Source: Amorphophallus konjac (taxonomy: Eukaryota > Streptophyta > Magnoliopsida > Alismatales > Araceae). From it: 64,000 nucleotides of DNA. The stretch's first letter is position 1; each line of letters starts with the position of its first letter. Positions 13,801 to 25,800 of the stretch are shown piece after piece. The notes beneath the pieces are model-generated. The model ran no database searches. It worked only from the letters and a program-made list of their open reading frames with translations, and was not told where the DNA came from. The stretch lies in NCBI GenBank assembly GCA_022559845.1, contig CM040125.1:325817829-325881828 (forward strand), read 5' to 3'. The translations under genes were made by a program, and so were the position numbers.

Positions 13801-16800
13801 TAATGTCTGGGAAGGGAATGCTGCAACTCCAATTTAGCACGGTCCATGGTCTCGTACAGATAGCACATATCATTCTTCTCATCGTCATCCACCATTCTTA
13901 GGACCTTCACGAGGGGTGTGACTACTTTCAAGTACCGTGACACCCTGTCCCAGAATTTGTTGTCGTCCACGACGTGGCAGACATCCAAATAATCCATATG
14001 TGCATCAACATTGCCCTTATCGATGTATTCCCGCAGGACATTGTGGTACATGAAAGCTTTCAGCTCATTCTTGTACCTATGCAGATAAATGAAATTTGAA
14101 ACTGCATCAACTGTTAATATCAGTAAGGATAAAGTATCAAGAATTGAGATCAATCTTATACATGTGCAAAGACTCCAAAGAAATAAAATTGGAAGCAAAT
14201 CTGGTTGGGCCTGCACGGATGATATCTCGCCCTCCACTGGCATGCGCCCTGAACATATTTAGTATCCTAGGATGGCCATAGATATACTATGTGACTTTTT
14301 GTGCCTTGTCAATTGTCTTCTTCACATGCTTTTCCTTCCCTATGTCTTCAAACATCAGATCCAGACAATGTGCTGCACATGGGAGCCAATATAAATGACT
14401 GCACTTCTGCATCAATTTCTTCCCTGCAGCCTTGTAACTGGCTTCATTATTAGTCACCACCTGCACAACATTCTCCACTCCAATTTATTCTACCATGCCA
14501 TCCATCAAATGAAACAAATAATTTGCATTCTTTTCATAATCTGATGCATCAACTGATTTCACAAACACTGTACCTTCGATGCAATAGACCAAAAAGTTTA
14601 TCATGGACTTCTTCGTGGTACCAGTCCAACCATCACACATGATGGTGCATCATCTCTCCACCCATATATGCTTGAAGCTTTCAACCCAATCATGGAGCTC
14701 CTCAACCTCTCCCTCAAGGCCACGCCCATATATGTCTCGACGTGAGGGGGCCTTCAAGCCAGGGCCAGCATCTGCTATGGCATCTATCATAGGTTGGAAA
14801 TATTCACTTGAAGCTGCATGTGCAGGGACACCTGCATGAAAAAATCATTTGCAGATAGATTTAAATGCATGTCCTGCAACTTCAACTTCTACTGATTTTT
14901 TGACCCCTCTCAATGCTTGCTTGATTTTAGGTTGTGTAGCTTGGGGCCTTCTGTGCAGATAGCTGTCCATGGGACCTGTTCCCTGCGTATGTGGGGCAGC
15001 ACCAACGTCAGGACGTCGCGCAGCTGTACTCTCATAGGTCCCTGAACCCATGGGTCCCTCCCCTTTCCTTCGAGCGGCTTCTTCACGCTCCCTTGCTTCA
15101 GTCAGCTCTGGATCAGAATCCTCAATGCCTTCCTCATCATCATCCCTCCTAACCCTTCTGCCAAAAATCTCCTCAGCAATTCCAGCCTCATCCTCAGCCC
15201 TTTGTTGCACCCTCTCCCTTTTCCCCAGAAGGCACTGGCGCATCTCTTCTCGCACCTCTCAGGGACAGTAGTCACATTGTCTCACCTCTCCTCATACCCC
15301 TGCCAAATGTTACTTTCCTCTGATTATTCCTATGTAGTCTGAGGCGTGAGGCGACCAGGGGGGCGCCTCACGCCTCAAAGGCCTAGGCGATGGCCGAGGC
15401 GTTTGAGGCGAGAAATTAATAATAAAAAAAATCACAAAAATATATATTTTTGAACAGTAAATATCATAAAACTGCATATACACTAAACAAGAAATATCAT
15501 AAAAGTGCATATACAACTAACAAGTGCAATATTATAACAAAACAAAAATAGTTTAACAACCAAACAAGTTAATTACATAATCACATAACACAAAGTGTTT
15601 CAAATCTCTCTCAACTCTCAAGCCTCATCATAAATCACTCATAAAAGAGAAGGAGCTATCACTTGGAAGCTCATTCTCATTCTCTGATTGTGTCCCCTCG
15701 GAATCAACATCTCTCACATTTATGGAGTGAGATGTGGCAATGCTTTTTCTCTTTCCTAGATGACGCTTTTTGGTTCCCCCTTGTGCTTGGCCCTTCCTCT
15801 TCACTAACAACGGCAGCGATTTCAACATCTAGCCATGTGAGGTCCTCTCCTACAGCTTCCAACATTGTTTGAAAGCTAGGTAGACGCACAATATTGAATG
15901 GGATGCCAGCTTGATAAAACCATCTACCCACATATTGGGAAACCCTATCCCGATGTTCCTTTTCCCATTTTTTATCTCTTACTGACTTCACTTGTTCTGG
16001 ATCAGGAGTGCAGAACTTATCCAGAGGACCCTTCATCCGTGGTGGCTTTGAAATAATGTCATCAAATATATTAACTTCCAGCGATTGAGATTGACATGAA
16101 TCATTCAACAAATTATCTCTACCTTCCATCTCCCTCACCATTCGTAACTTCTCAACTTTAGCTTTCTTGGCATTTTGCATATATTCTCGGATTTCTATCT
16201 TCACATCCACGGGAACCTTATGGCAAGCTGTCACATTTGTACCTAGGCCGCCTAAATGTTGCTTCAGCCGATAAATCCCTCCTTTACACACTTTTTTACA
16301 AAAATTACATGTTATCTCATCTCTATTTTGTGGATTGGCAGAGGTTCCATATTTCCACCCAATGTCTTTTGGTCTGCACTTTTCTACATTGGGCCCTTGT
16401 GTGCTTGCATTTGACGATGCACCGCCAGAAACGGACACAGAAGTAGGTGTAGGCGTAGACATCTTTAAAAAAATTAAACAATAAATTTAATTCATATTGC
16501 AATAATAACTCACAAAAAAAATAAATCAAACACCCAATGTAAAAAAAATTTTGACTATTTATTGCCAATGTCGATTACCCTGCACGAATGAGTGAGAGAT
16601 CGGGGAGACAAATAGTGAGAGAATTGTCGATTACACAAATAAATTAAAAATAAGCCCCTCTGCCAATTTGCATCTGCTGTCATCAGAGAGAGTGAGAGAT
16701 CGGAGAGACAGAGAGTTTACCCTGCAGAAATAAGCCCCTCTGCCAATTGTCGATTACCCTGCACAAATATAAGTCCACTGCCAATTGTCGATTACCCTGC

Positions 16801-19800
16801 ACAAATATAACATATATAAGCCCACTGCCACCCATGAGAGTGAGAGATCGGAGAGAGTGAGAGTGTGGAGATCGGAGAGACAGAGAGTGAGAGATCGGAG
16901 AGAGTGAGAGAACGGAGAGATAGACAGTGAGAGGTCGGAGAGAGTGAGAGTCTGTGAGAACAGAGAGACAGAGAGACAGAGAGTGAGAGATCAGAGAGAC
17001 AGTGAGAGAGTGGAGAGAGTGAGAGTGAGAGATCGGAGAGAGAGAGAGTGAGAGTCTGAGAGAGTGAGAGATCGGAGAGAGTGAGAGAACGGAGAGACAG
17101 AGAGTGAGAGATAGGAGATAGTGAGAGTGAGAGATCGGAGAGAGAGAGTGAGTGAGAGATCAGAGAGAGAGAGTGAGAGATCGGAGAGAGTGAGAGATCG
17201 GAGAGAGTAGAGAGAGAGAGAGTGGAGAGACAGAGTGAGAGATCGGAGAGAGTGAGAGAGTGGACATACAGAGAGTGAGAGTGGCCGGAGGAAGCCGAAG
17301 GAAGAGAGTGGCAGCCGCTGCCGCACGCCGGAGAAAGCCAGAGGAAGCTGCTGCCGAACGCCGGAAGAAGCCGGAGGAAGCTACAACCACGCCGGAGGAA
17401 GCCGCTGCCGCTGCCGCTCGCCGGACGCCGGAGGACAGGGTTCGGGTCGCCGCTGCCGCGCTTGGAGGTGGAAGCAGGTCGCCGCTGCCGCGCTTAGGGA
17501 AAAAAATACACAGTCGAAACCCTCGGAGCAGGGAGGTTAACATATCCGGCTTCGGCTCTTTAACGGGTCGTTGATACCCGATACGCGGATCCGGCTTCGG
17601 GCGAGCGGCAGCGGCGAGCGGCGAGCGGCGAGCGGGCGAGGCGCGCGGAGGCGGCCGACGCGCGCGGAGGCGGCCGACGCGCGCGAGGCGCGCGCGCGAG
17701 GCCCTCGCCTCGGCGAGCCATGACGACGCGAGGCGGGCGATCGACGCCTCGCCCCGCCTCACCGCCTAGGCGCTCGCCTAGGCGGGTTTTCAACTACACA
17801 GGGTTATTCCGCCATGCATCTCCCTACCACAGTAATTGTATTTCACCTTCTCTTAGCATCAACTAAGGTCAGGTGGGCCCACCCCGGATCCTCCTGCCCT
17901 TGCTGCTCCTGTGTTTGCTGACGTCTAGGCATGATGCAGCATTATGACAGTCAAAGATTATCTCTTGTAAGTACAATAAAAAAAAGGTAATTGAACATGA
18001 AAGAGCTCCAAATTAGTCAATGAAGCTTAATTGAGCTTCAATTGTGGATAATAAAGTCGAATTAGACGAAAGCCCCTATTTTTATGAAGTAATTAGGGCT
18101 TAATTACCAACTAACCCTTAATCACCCTTCATAAAAAAAACCCAGCATGATCCCACCCCAATTTTGTCAATGAAGCTTAATTGAGCTTCAATTGTGGGTA
18201 ATAAAGTCGAATTAGACGAAAGTCCCAATTTTTATGAGGTAATTAAGCCCTAATTACCAAATAACCCTTAATGACCCTTCATAAAAATGACATCCAGCAT
18301 GATCCCATCCCAAATTCATCAATCAAACTTAATTAACCTTCAATTGTAGCTAGGAAACTCGAATTAGACAAAAGCCCCAAATTTTTTGAACTAATTAAGC
18401 CTTAATTACTAATTAAGCCCTAATTACCCTTCATAAAAATATAATCCCAGCATGATCCCACCCCAAATTCATCAATGAAACTTAATTAACCTTCAATTGT
18501 GACTAAGAAACTCGAATTAGACAAAAGCCCCAATTTTTATGAACTAATTAAGCCTTAATTACTAATTAAGCCCTAATTACCCTTGCTAAAAATATAATCC
18601 CAACATGAAGGCACCCCAAATTCGTCAATGAAACTTATCTAACCTTCAATTGTGGCTAAGAAAGCCGAATTAGACGAAAGCCCTAAATTTTTTGCATGAA
18701 TTAGGGGTTAATTAATAATGAATCTAATTTTAAGTATCTAATTAAAATTTATTTTGAAATCTGAACTAATTAGGGTTGCACAAATTAAGGTACAAAAAAA
18801 TACTTACAACCCCAAGTGCACACAGCAGGCTAGTAGGGGGTGGGCAGTCCGGCGGTGGCAGTAGGGCGGTGCCGGCGGTGGGAGTAACATGCTAACAGCA
18901 GCACCTGCTGGCCCTGGCTGCTGCAGCAACAGCAAGAGCAGCAGGCTCAGCAGCAGCACCAGCAGCAGGCAGCAGCACCAGCAGGCAGCGCCAGCAGGCA
19001 GCAGCCGCAGCACAGCTACACAGCAGCACGGCAGCACGGCAACTGCAGCACCACAGCAGCGGCAGCAGCACAGCAACTAGCAGGGGGGAGGGTTTCGGCC
19101 GAAACTGTGGTTGGGTAGTGGGGTTTCGGGGGGGGAGACAGCAAAGCATAAAGGGGTTCACGTGTTTCGGCCGAAACCGGATGGTTTCGGGCCGAAATCG
19201 ACCTGTTTCGGGCGAAACCAGTATCGGTTTCGCCCGAAACCGATACCCCCCCTTAAGTTTCGGATTGCTACAGTAATAAAGGCCCTTTTCGTATCGGTTT
19301 CGGCCGAAACTGCCAACAATGTGCGGCCCAGTCCCACCCCCTGCTAACAGGAAAACCCAGGGGGGTCCCACCTCTCTCTCCCCCATATTTCAAATAAAAA
19401 AGAGAAAAAAGAAGAAAGAAAGCAAAAAAAAGAAGTCCCCCCCAAAGGTTAACCAGGGAGGTGGGGGAGGTCCGTGACCCCTCCTCCCACGGGGGTCATC
19501 AATGCCCATGCAATTAACAGGCCATGGACTCCCCCCTGTTAAGCCCCATATAAAAGGAGGAGGAGAGGGTCATTGACACACACAGAGAGAACGGAACACT
19601 ATCCAAGAACAAGATCCTCCCAGCATTTGGAGCAAGAAGACTTGAGACAAGATCTGGTTTTCCAGCCCCCAAGAAGTGTCAGCGCAAGGAGCCAGGGCAC
19701 GGGTTTGTTTGAAGGCCCAAAAAGGGTATGGTTTGTGTATATGCCCCTATGGTCAGGAATATGTCCTTGTAACATTGAAAATGTCTGTAAAAATACATAA

Positions 19801-22800
19801 AATTCATGTAGATTTCCAGAAATGATGCAGGCGTATGAAAAACATTGTTCATGTGAGAAATTATGTGAAAGTCCTCGCAATTCTCAAGAATGTCTGAAAA
19901 TTGTAGAAATATACTGCATTTTATGAAAATTGCATAAATGTCTAAGAAATTACAAAAAATCCAGAAATCTCAGAAAATTGCATCCGAAATGTCTGAAAAT
20001 TGCAAAAATACCCTATACTTTCAGTGAATTGTGGAAATATCCACATTATTGCAAAAATACCTCAAGGGTTTCAAACTTGTGTAAATACCCTCCCCTTTGT
20101 AAAAAGGGTATTGATTCTAGTGAATATATCCCCACTATGAGAAGATCAATTAAACTAGGGGTCCGATTATGATCACGTGGCGATCCAACGGCCCAATAGT
20201 AATGTGATTTAAATCGACGGCCAGATTTCGATCCAGAGTAAATCCAACAGCCGGATCTCAATCGAATACTAATCCAACGGTCAAAATTCAATCGGAGAAA
20301 TCCAACAGTCAAATCTCGATCCAATGCTAATCCAACAGTCGGATTTCTATCCAGAATAAATCCAATAGTCAGATCTCGATCCAATGCTAATCCAACAATC
20401 AAATTTCGATCCTAGGTTAATCCAACGGTTAGATTTTGGCCTATAGCAAATCCAACGATACGATCTGAATCGAGTCCAACCTTCAATATCACAACAGATA
20501 ATGTAGGCGTTTAAATATATCTTTAACAACTAATCAAAGGTGTTCAGACTTTACGCCGATGTAAATTAACACCGACTACAGTCGATGGAGAAAAATCCAG
20601 CACACGAATCCTAAATCGTCTGATAAACCAAACCCGCGGGATTAATAATGTGCATGCTAATTAATTAGCTAAAAACATGTGCATCTTTGTTCAATAAATG
20701 AACACTTCAAATTCTTATTTAATTCCGCGTGTGAAATAGCTATCTATCATTCTATCTAGATACCAATCTATCCAAAGCGTAATATATGACACTATGCATA
20801 AATATTATGTATTGATTGGGCTCAGTTGTGCAGGTCACAGCTAGTAAATCCAGTAATAAAAAGGTAAACAAAAGAAACAAAAGAAATGGATAACCAAGTC
20901 AATCCAGTGCCTGCACTAGCATCCATAGCCAGGTTTTTGATGAAACAAATAGTGGCATTGGACTTTGGGATGGCATCAGGTAAAAAAAGTTTTCCTCAAA
21001 TCTTTAGGCATTTGGAGCCCAAATCATGGAAAGCATCTGATTGATGGAAAAAGGCTTGATGATAAAGATGGTGTATCCCATACAGTGATGTGACTGCCTA
21101 CGTAGGTTGCATTTCCAAGGCAATCAATCAGTTCCAGCTCCGCATGGGATTACAAAGTCCCAAGGAAGGGGTAATATGGTCCTAATGTCTAAACAAAAAG
21201 GGCATGGAAGTCTGCAATCTGACTGTTGCTTTCAATTGGAAGCAAACCAAGAGGGTGATAACGGCTCTTCGGGAACCTCAACTTACAACTGCATGCAAAG
21301 AGATAGCAAATGATTGATTCAAAGTAATCATGGGAGCTAGCGGACAGCTATAACAAAATCATAAAAAAGAGAGTAAACAAGCAGATGATACTTGGATGTA
21401 CCTGCTCAGCTGGGATGTTCCCTTCTTCAACTTGGTCCCATTAGACACACTAGAGTAGCTTTTTTGGGTCTTTTCATGGTTATCTCCATAATGATCCATG
21501 TCTTTGTAGCTATCTTTGAAAGTTTCGTCCTCCTTTGCACCACTCAGGCCCCCATACTTATCATTCTGCTGGAAGCTACTGCTACCATATGAAGCTGAAC
21601 TCGACTTGTAAGTCATTCCAGTTGAAGATAGTCCAACATACCTGCATAAAGTATCAACCTGAGAACGGTCAATGATACACTGAATTTTGTATATTGGACA
21701 GTGGAAGATGTACGTCCAAGTCTCTCACAAAAAAAAAAAATGAACAACGTTAGACATCAAAACTTCAATGATTCAAGACTCACTTATCTCGGTTTGCAGC
21801 AGCTTTATTTCTGACGGCCTGCATCTTCTCCTTGTCACCTAGAAGGCCCAAAATAGTTTCGGCCTTCTTCCTCACATTGATTCCAACATCTTTTCCACTT
21901 GGCTCAACATATTCAAAACTTGAAAATGACTGTGCAAATAGAAAGGATAGTATAAGTGGTATTAAAATTAAATGGAGGATTTGTGTAAATTCTAGAACCT
22001 CAAGTCTCAAGAATAAGATTTACAATCTCAAAAGGACTTTTCTAAACATAGAAGAAGAGATCATACTGAGATTTGAAAACTATGCTCCAAAATGTCTTCA
22101 ACTGCACGCTCAGATCCATGAGCCACCAAGTACTCAATGACGGACAAGGCCTGGAAATAAATTGCTTCTCTAGAATGAAATGCACAGAGAATTGCTAGAG
22201 AGCAAAAAGTCGGGGGATTGGTTTGTGGAGGAGCACTAGGAGCTTCATATTTTTACCTTGTACGCATGCCGCCAGTTTGGTCCATTATCAGTCAACCTTG
22301 TCCAAATTACATTCATGATCATCTGGCATTCAGTGCTTCAAGAAATAGACAATATTCCAAATTTGCAAGGAAAAATGATTAGCAATATTGTAAGCAAAAC
22401 TAAAGAAGAGAAAAGCCAAAAAAACACTACGAGATGAAGCTGGGGGCAAAAAAGAGTAAAGATTACAATCTTTTTGTAGCCTGTGAAATTTCTGCCAGAT
22501 CAGAGCCATGAGGACCCCATGGTTCATTGCTAGTTGCATCAAGAACCTGGCATTTTATACTTGAGAACATCAACAAAAATTGACAGGAATAGTACGAGGA
22601 ATACAACACATGATATAGGAAGCGCAAGACATAAATTTACTTTCAGCAATTTCCAGCTTCATTTTTCTTTTTTTGAAAGTAATTTTTTGCTTCCTCTTGA
22701 CTGCAAAAGATATAAAATATATTCACAAGAACCTTCTATTTTGTAACCCATACAAAATTTTCACTTTTGCATTGTAGCACATAATAACAAACTGACAAGC

Positions 22801-25800
22801 TGGAGTGATTGTCAAAAGTGATCCGCCTGTAGAAAGCAATCCATGTGTCAAATATGCCAAAAGCAGCCATTGACGTTTGAGTTCCTAGATCTAGGTACAG
22901 GTTACAAATGGATCACATGTGTCCAATAGTTACAATGATGGATATGCATATATTCAAAGGAGGAGGGTAGGATTTTAGGAAACATGAACCTGACAAAGAT
23001 GGATGGGTGTTCCTCAACACATATTCCTGCCTCCAGGTTATTTCATGTAAATGTGTCCTTGTTGGTCACGGAATATTTTATAAGAACTGGGCCTTATCAA
23101 TTTCTCATTGAGCCTTTTAACAAAAAAAGGGGAAATTTGTAAAGATGAACATATAGGGGCTGTATAAATAGCCTGTGCTGGGTTTATTCCGTGGATGCAC
23201 TTCGTATCAGACAATTTGGGTTCGAGTGCTGGACATTTTCCCACTGACCGCAATTAGTGTTGATTTACATCGGCATAACGTCTGAACACCTTTGATTAAT
23301 TATCAAAGAAAGTCCTAGAGTCCCCCACATAAGTTTTGGTGTCAAGAGCATACTCGTTTGCATGGCTCGCAATGCATCCCCCGTTCATCATCATCAACAA
23401 CAACAACAACTATTGAAGGAATTAGGGTTTCAACTGAGGCCATGTTAAATTGGCAAAACCTTACGGTTTGAAGGCATAGATGTAACCTACAGGAGGCCGA
23501 AGACATATTAGGGTGTCCTCGTAGTTTCTGGATCCCAAGTATTTTGGTCATTTTGCGGGTTCCAGGGGCATTCTGGTGATTTAGGACCAGGCCAGGGGCA
23601 TTGTGCTATTTCTGGACTGGGTGAGCGACTAGGCACTCTCTCTGTCTTCCAGGGGCACTCGGGCGATTTCTGAAAGATTTGGAGGTTGTTTGGCCATTTT
23701 TGGACTCCAGGGATATTTTAGTAATTTGCTCTCCGGAGGCCAATGACTAGGGTTTAGTGATACCCGGGTATGAACATAGTTAGGCAGCACCCATGAGTGT
23801 CGGAACAAATTTGTGACGGTAAGGGAGTGCACACATGACCATCCCTAACAAGGTAGGGGAGTATACACAATTTTACTGGCAGCCAAGATTTATACGCAAT
23901 CACATAAGTGTACACAACATAGTTGATACATAGATAATTTGTGAGTACAAAGGAGTTGTTGGCAGATTGTCGACTATACAGTAGATTTTCGCACAAACGC
24001 GGGATGTGGGGGCATAGCCACCATTTGATAAACTTGCAGGGCATAACTGTAATTACAAAACTTTATGGGTTTCCTTACAATTTTGGGAAGGGAATTTATA
24101 TAATTCTCCATTAGTTCGAGAGATTACATTATTCTGCCGCCCAAGGGCATAAGAAAACAACCATATAGAGCCACTAGGGGCATATATGCAAGAGCTGGAG
24201 TACTTATATATTTAATACCCAAGGACGGACTACACAAAAGAACACATAGCCGCTAGGGACATAAATACAAAACCCAGGGGTATTTATATTTTCATACCCC
24301 GGAATGGGCCGAACAAAAGTACAAGTCGAGAGCTCCGTGCGCGTCTCTTCTTCTTTCTTTTTGTCTCTGTGTTCGTGTGTGTCTTTTCTTCAAACCCCCC
24401 CCCCCCCCGGGGTATTCATAGAAGGTGGGGACGCACCAGGGTCAAATAGAGGGTCTCAGGGTTAAAATGACCCTAGGGACATCCAACGAGGTGGAAAAAA
24501 CAAAAAAAGGAGGGTTTCACCACGGAGGGCCCTGCCCCGGGGTTTAGCGACCCCACCAGGGGGGCATGACCCCGGTGGGGCCACGTCGGGGTCGGATTGA
24601 CCCCTGGCGGGACCGTCGGGGACAAATTGACCCCGCAAGGGTCACTTTGACCCCGGACGGGTCCGCTAGGGTCAATCTAACCCCGCCCGGGTCCTGCTAG
24701 GGTCAAACTGACCCCTCAGGTCCCGTCGGGGTCAAACACGCCCCCTGAGGGTCTGTTTGACCCCGGGCGCGCCCTAAAAGGGGTCCGCCCCCACTTAAAG
24801 CCCCGCGGTCCTGTTCTTCTTGTCGTTTCGCTGGAGCTGGACGCGTGAAAGGGAGAAAAGACTTCTCCTCTCCTTGTTCTTGGTCTCCTCTGCACCGTTG
24901 ACTGAGGGGAAAAGTTTCCTTCCACCGGAGACGTCTCGTACGCACATGCCGAACTCTCCGTTGGTAAGTAAACCTCTCCACCTGTGCATCTTGCTGCAGT
25001 GTAGCTTTGCTTGATCCCGGACCTCCTGTGGGAGTCCCTGAAATCCGGGAGTTCGCATGGATACACAAGACACTTGGCTCTAAGCCGTTTGACGGTCGTT
25101 GTGAATTTTGCTTGCACCTCAATCGCCTCGTTTGCTGCGAGGGATTTATAATTCGAAATGAGGTCGGGTCTATAGACCCCAGCGTGTGGAGATACTCCAC
25201 GGAACGACAGAGTTGGCTTTGCACCGTATTTCACTCGACGCTGGATGTAGATTACCTCGATTGGCTCGAGAAAGCATGCCTCAATTAAATCAAGAAAAAT
25301 AAAGGGTGCAACAGTCCTCCAAATAGCCCATTTCCTGAATGGACCTAGCACTACGGCAAAATGAGAAACCATCCCACCATAAGCATATAATGACATAAAA
25401 ACAAAGCACCATCTGCACGACAATGGATGTTTTGTCCTGATATCTCTGGGCTGAAACACATTAATGTACACATCATGGTATGCAGTATCGGCCGGTAAGG
25501 CATGTACTGGCCAGTTTTGTACTAGTACCAGAGGTGAGCAGTCCGGTTCAGCTGGTTCCGGTACCGGACCGGCCGGTCCTTTAAAGAAAAGGAAGATAAG
25601 TTTTTTCCCAAGAAAAAGGGAATAATTTACAAATTCAACCGACAATCTTAATGACTATAAAGATTTAAGTGATTAAAGTCCAAATCTAATGAGATTGAGT
25701 GAGATTAGAAACTTAGGTTTAAAATCTCCTATTAGAGTTTGAATATATTTGAGGGGAACCGGTTTGAACTTTCGGTACCAGAACCAGTTTTGCAAACCTT

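Larger units (their letters stand above)
15330..17801 (-). mobile_element. Nested hAT deletion derivative, 2.5 kb
   Basis: It sits inside the BED exon of the larger hAT. Target duplications are GATTATTC (15322-15329) and GGTTATTC (17802-17809), one mismatch. Ends are CTATGTAGTCTGAGG and the complement CTGTGTAGTTGA, sharing the CGCCTAGGCG end blocks with the MITE at 10746. It carries a 252-codon BED frame, a GAGAGA minisatellite and a very GC-rich right end (17580-17760). Confidence 0.88.
11974..17932 (-). pseudogene. hAT transposase (BED finger, DUF659, hAT dimerisation), broken
   Basis: It starts at ATG 17932 ([13 protein letters not shown]), runs into a BED finger [13 protein letters not shown] after a frameshift near 17850, and is cut at 17810 by the nested element. 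On the other side (from 15329) it resumes with HLAG and CDYCP but with three stop codons. A linker and DUF659-like segment follow (15255-14480: [24 protein letters not shown]). The core continues (14478-13791: [21 protein letters not shown]). The C-terminal dimerisation domain is at 13303-12494 ([29 protein letters not shown]). The last exon is a Gly/Tyr/Ser-rich tail (12405-11974). The gene is dead because of the insertion and stops. Confidence 0.88.
11580..19321 (-). mobile_element. hAT transposon, 7.7 kb, transposase on minus strand
   Basis: It has perfect 8-bp duplications TGCGGCCC (11572-11579 and 19322-19329). Terminal inverted repeats are CAAGGATGGCGGTATCG and CATTGTTGGCAGTTTCGG. Subterminal arrays of TTTCGGCCGAAA occur at both ends. 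It carries a broken transposase and a nested hAT derivative. It also contains a 150-bp tandem repeat and a CAG-rich tract between the transposase start and the right end. Confidence 0.9.
10689..20839 (+). mobile_element. Solo LTR D1, split by a MITE and a hAT transposon
   Basis: It starts TGTTGAACCCTATAATTTTT and ends GTGCAGGTCACA. The flanks GCTAT (10684-10688) and GCTAG (20840-20844) are a target duplication with one mismatch. Without the insertions (10746-11122 and 11580-19329) it is about 2.0 kb. The start and end match the solo LTR at 23060-25313, which is inverted relative to it. A TATA box CATATAAAAGG lies near 19547. No internal region remains, so it is a solo LTR. Confidence 0.75.
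9984..21401 (-). other. EPSIN1: Epsin intron 7, 11.4 kb, nested transposons
   Basis: Of this intron, 10689-20839 is a solo LTR with nested hAT elements. The short ends 9984-10250 and 20840-21401 show ordinary AT-rich sequence with nothing recognised. 10251-10547 has a coding-like fragment. Confidence 0.8.

Noticed and set aside
16991..17762. Ser/Leu-rich and Arg/Ala-rich frames on the minus strand
   Set aside because: These are translations of the GAGAGA minisatellite and the GC-rich hAT end.
18804..19386. Cys/Leu-rich frame suggesting a secreted peptide
   Set aside because: It is the CAG-repeat tract and hAT subterminal palindromes read in one frame.
24703..25645. 309- and 173-codon frames on the minus strand
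   Set aside because: They run across the edge of solo LTR D2 into unrelated intron and have no recognisable domain. GC-rich LTR sequence explains the lack of stops.
25528..25800. Possible small inverted-repeat element with CCGGTACCGG words
   Set aside because: No matching target duplication was found at any plausible end, so it was not called as an element.
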